Shown here in pieces: positions 49,772 to 51,343 of a stretch of 51,343 bases of DNA. How positions within the stretch are numbered: position 1 is the first letter of the stretch; every line of letters starts with the position of its first letter. This stretch comes from Bacillota bacterium. Its GTDB lineage: Bacteria; Bacillota; UBA5301. The stretch spans positions 1-51,343 of the forward strand of contig JACDOJ010000009.1 in assembly GCA_017656135.1 (NCBI GenBank), given 5' to 3'. Both the position numbers and the translations under genes were made by a program. Below the pieces are notes generated by a model that ran no database searches, had not been told where the DNA came from, and saw only the letters and a list, made by a program, of their open reading frames with translations.

Positions 49772-50488
49772 ATGAGCAGGAGCAAGAGTAAGAGTAAGAT
49801 TGAACGGAAGTTGCTGATAAAAACTCTAAGGTCAAATGCGCCTGCTGTGGAGGCGTTCAGGAGTCTGAGGACAAATATCCAGTTCACTAACATAGCTGCA
49901 TCGACTAAGGTGATAGCCCTGACCAGTGCTGGGCCGAGCGAAGGGAAATCAAGTGTGGCCGGGAACCTGGCTTCGGTAATGGCACTGGCCGGTTCCAAGT
50001 GTATCTTGGTAGATGCTGATCTGCGTAAACCGGTGCAGGCTAAACAGTTCGGTGTAAGCGGCAGGGTTGGGTTGACTAATGTATTAATGGGGTCTTTAAG
50101 CGTGGAGGACGCACTGGTTTCTACGGAAATCGAGGGTTTACGTCTTCTCCCTAGTGGGCCTATTCCTCCCAATCCTGCAGAGCTTTTAGGGAGCGCTTTG
50201 ATGAAGTCGACTCTGGAGGAGTTACGAGAAAGAGCCGATATTGTCATTGTAGATACCCCACCGTTGCTGCCGGTGACAGATGCAGCTGTTTTGGCCTCAA
50301 TTGTGGACGGCACCATCCTAGTGGTTAAGTCCGGTGAAACCCATAAACAGGCCGTAATACGGGCCAAGCAATCCTTGGAATCGGTGAACGCTAGAATCCT
50401 CGGGGTAGTGCTTAACGGAGTAATTCCAAAAACAGGTTATTACCAACACTACTACTATCACTATGCCGAGTCCAACAAAGGAGCATGA
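49772..50488 (+). CDS. Bacterial tyrosine kinase (CpsD/CapB/YwqD type)
   Basis: 238 residues. Walker A SAGPSEGKSS (~49-58), Walker A' ILVDADLRKP (~80-89) and Walker B VIVDTPP (~165-171), the BY-kinase set. The C-terminus carries the autophosphorylated tyrosine cluster GYYQHYYYHY. It works with the transmembrane Wzz-like activator upstream, cycling phosphorylation to control capsule polymerisation. As in Gram-positives, activator and kinase are separate proteins; in Proteobacteria they are usually fused (Wzc). SD CAGGAGAGGG precedes ATG 49772. Confidence 0.93.
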   Translation: MSRSKSKSKIERKLLIKTLRSNAPAVEAFRSLRTNIQFTNIAASTKVIALTSAGPSEGKSSVAGNLASVMALAGSKCILVDADLRKPVQAKQFGVSGRVGLTNVLMGSLSVEDALVSTEIEGLRLLPSGPIPPNPAELLGSALMKSTLEELRERADIVIVDTPPLLPVTDAAVLASIVDGTILVVKSGETHKQAVIRAKQSLESVNARILGVVLNGVIPKTGYYQHYYYHYAESNKGA

Positions 50489-50492
50489 GTCT

Positions 50493-51236
50493 GTGGGTGA
50501 AGGTTTGATTGATATCCATGCACATATCTTGCCCGGCCTAGATGACGGGCCCAAAGATTTGGCGGGATCGCTTGAGCTGTTAAAACTTCTCAGTGAGGAT
50601 GGGGTCCAGACTGTAATCGCCACACCTCATGTGGTTCCAGGGTACTTTTGGCCCTATGACCCTGACAAATTGCGGGATACCGCGGAAGAGCTGCGTGAAG
50701 CAGTCAGAAAGTCCAGGATAGCCATAGAGATTATACCCGGTGCAGAAATCTATCTTTCTCCTGAAATAGCGCAAATGGCGGAGGAAGGGTTACTTCCGAC
50801 CTTGGCTGATTCCAGTTATGTTTTAGTTGAGTTCCCCAGAAACGAAGTGCCTTTTTGGGCGTTTGAGGTGTTGAAAAAAATTCAAAAAGCGGGCTATAAA
50901 CCAATTCTAGCCCATCCTGAGTTAAATAGCGAGGTTAGAGCAGATGATACACTGGCAGAGGACTTGGTCCAGCAAGGTGTACTCCTACAGGTTGATGCCA
51001 GCAGTTTGGCCGGCAAATGGGGAGAGTCCCCGAAAAATTACGCATTAGAGCTGATTGGTTCAGGATTGGTTCATTACATAGGTAGTGATACCCATTCACC
51101 GAGAAGGCCCCCAAAGATGAGGACAGCTTGGAATGTTGTAGAGGATGTTTATTCTAGAAGTGTTGCAGAGAAACTTATGGTAGAAAACCCAAGGAGACTA
51201 TTTGGGGATGTAGTAAGACAGAAAATGTCAGGATAA
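50493..51236 (+). CDS. PHP-type tyrosine-protein phosphatase (CpsB/CapC/YwqE)
   Basis: 247 residues. Metal ligands typical of PHP enzymes: DIHAHILPGLDDGP at the start, ATPHVVPGYF, PGAEIYLSPE, ILAHPELN and GSDTHSPRRPP. It removes phosphate from the tyrosine cluster of the kinase encoded 4 bases upstream, resetting the capsule switch. GTG 50493 is preferred because AAAGGAG (50477-50483) is correctly spaced; ATG 50463 would begin inside the kinase gene before that SD. The last 107 bases of the window (51237-51343) show no gene. Confidence 0.9.
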   Translation: MGEGLIDIHAHILPGLDDGPKDLAGSLELLKLLSEDGVQTVIATPHVVPGYFWPYDPDKLRDTAEELREAVRKSRIAIEIIPGAEIYLSPEIAQMAEEGLLPTLADSSYVLVEFPRNEVPFWAFEVLKKIQKAGYKPILAHPELNSEVRADDTLAEDLVQQGVLLQVDASSLAGKWGESPKNYALELIGSGLVHYIGSDTHSPRRPPKMRTAWNVVEDVYSRSVAEKLMVENPRRLFGDVVRQKMSG

Positions 51237-51343
51237 TCTGGGAAAGGGATTTGAGGTTTGTAACTAATCTAGCTTTGAACTTATAAAGTTGAATGTGTTG
51301 GTGGCTTATGTTTCAGACAGTAATGTCTAACTATCTAAAAAAA

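Noticed and set aside
51270-51343. AGACA-GTAA-TGTCT hairpin near the window end as a terminator
   Set aside because: The stem is only 5 bp and the A-run begins 10 bases later; it may belong to the next gene's leader, which is outside the window.

Overview
The window reads as chromosome of a diderm (two-membrane) Firmicutes-type bacterium. Genes typical of Firmicutes (a YfkN-like nucleotidase with LysM, a YedE/TusA/DUF3343/desulfurase selenium cluster, a CpsB/CpsC/CpsD-type capsule control module) sit next to genes that only make sense with an outer membrane: TolC-like proteins, a BtuB-like TonB-dependent receptor with a TonB, an LpxL-type lipid A acyltransferase, LolA-like proteins, a Wzi-like protein and beta-barrels ending in Phe. 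Limnochordia, Halanaerobiia or Negativicutes relatives are plausible; I cannot fix the lineage from sequence alone. Shine-Dalgarno sites are strong, GTG and TTG starts are common, and many genes overlap by 4 bp. I see no tRNA, rRNA, CRISPR array or insertion sequence.

Layout. 1-5500: the tail of an S1-domain protein, a large secreted double-domain nucleotidase, a secreted protein with Asp-rich motifs, and PdxA. 5572-10954: a MacAB-TolC-like efflux operon with two TolC-like genes, the first of which seems to lack the beta-barrel strands. 11068-13777: a selenium-metabolism operon. 13840-14644: a decayed outer-membrane protein gene. 14693-16101: a lipid A acyltransferase and a small membrane protein. 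16225-19280: a cobalamin riboswitch, a BtuB-like receptor and TonB. 19384-22820: a MATE exporter convergent with a radical SAM/TetR operon that has a perfect palindromic operator. 22879-25940: a zinc-type ABC importer operon ending in its own Fur/Zur regulator, with a Fur-family box at the promoter. 25970-28510 (minus strand): a DsrK/DsrM-like redox pair, TusA and a frameshifted DsrE-like remnant. 28605-34346: a TetR-controlled Lol-like export operon (ATPase, two FtsX-type permeases, LolA-like protein, beta-barrel). 34361-36037: LysR, a 5'-truncated NapH-like ferredoxin and a small companion.

36215-44860 is the most unusual part. A 1202-residue protein carries an N-terminal glycosyltransferase-like domain, a long unrecognised middle and a C-terminal GH130 (mannoside phosphorylase) domain. 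It is followed by a sugar-1-phosphate nucleotidyltransferase, a GT4 transferase fused to an (alpha/alpha)-barrel-like domain, and a phosphohexomutase. None of these has a signal peptide, so the set looks like a cytoplasmic make-and-recycle pathway for a mannose-type glycan, possibly a bacterial analogue of mannogen-like reserve cycling (inference).

44950-51236 is an exopolysaccharide/capsule export region: a Wzi-like barrel, a LolA-like protein on the opposite strand, a Wza-like SLBB export gene broken by one in-frame TAA, a Wzz-like chain-length protein, a BY-kinase and a PHP phosphatase. At least three genes in the window are visibly decayed and a fourth is interrupted, which points to ongoing gene loss or, for the single-base lesions, possible sequence errors.
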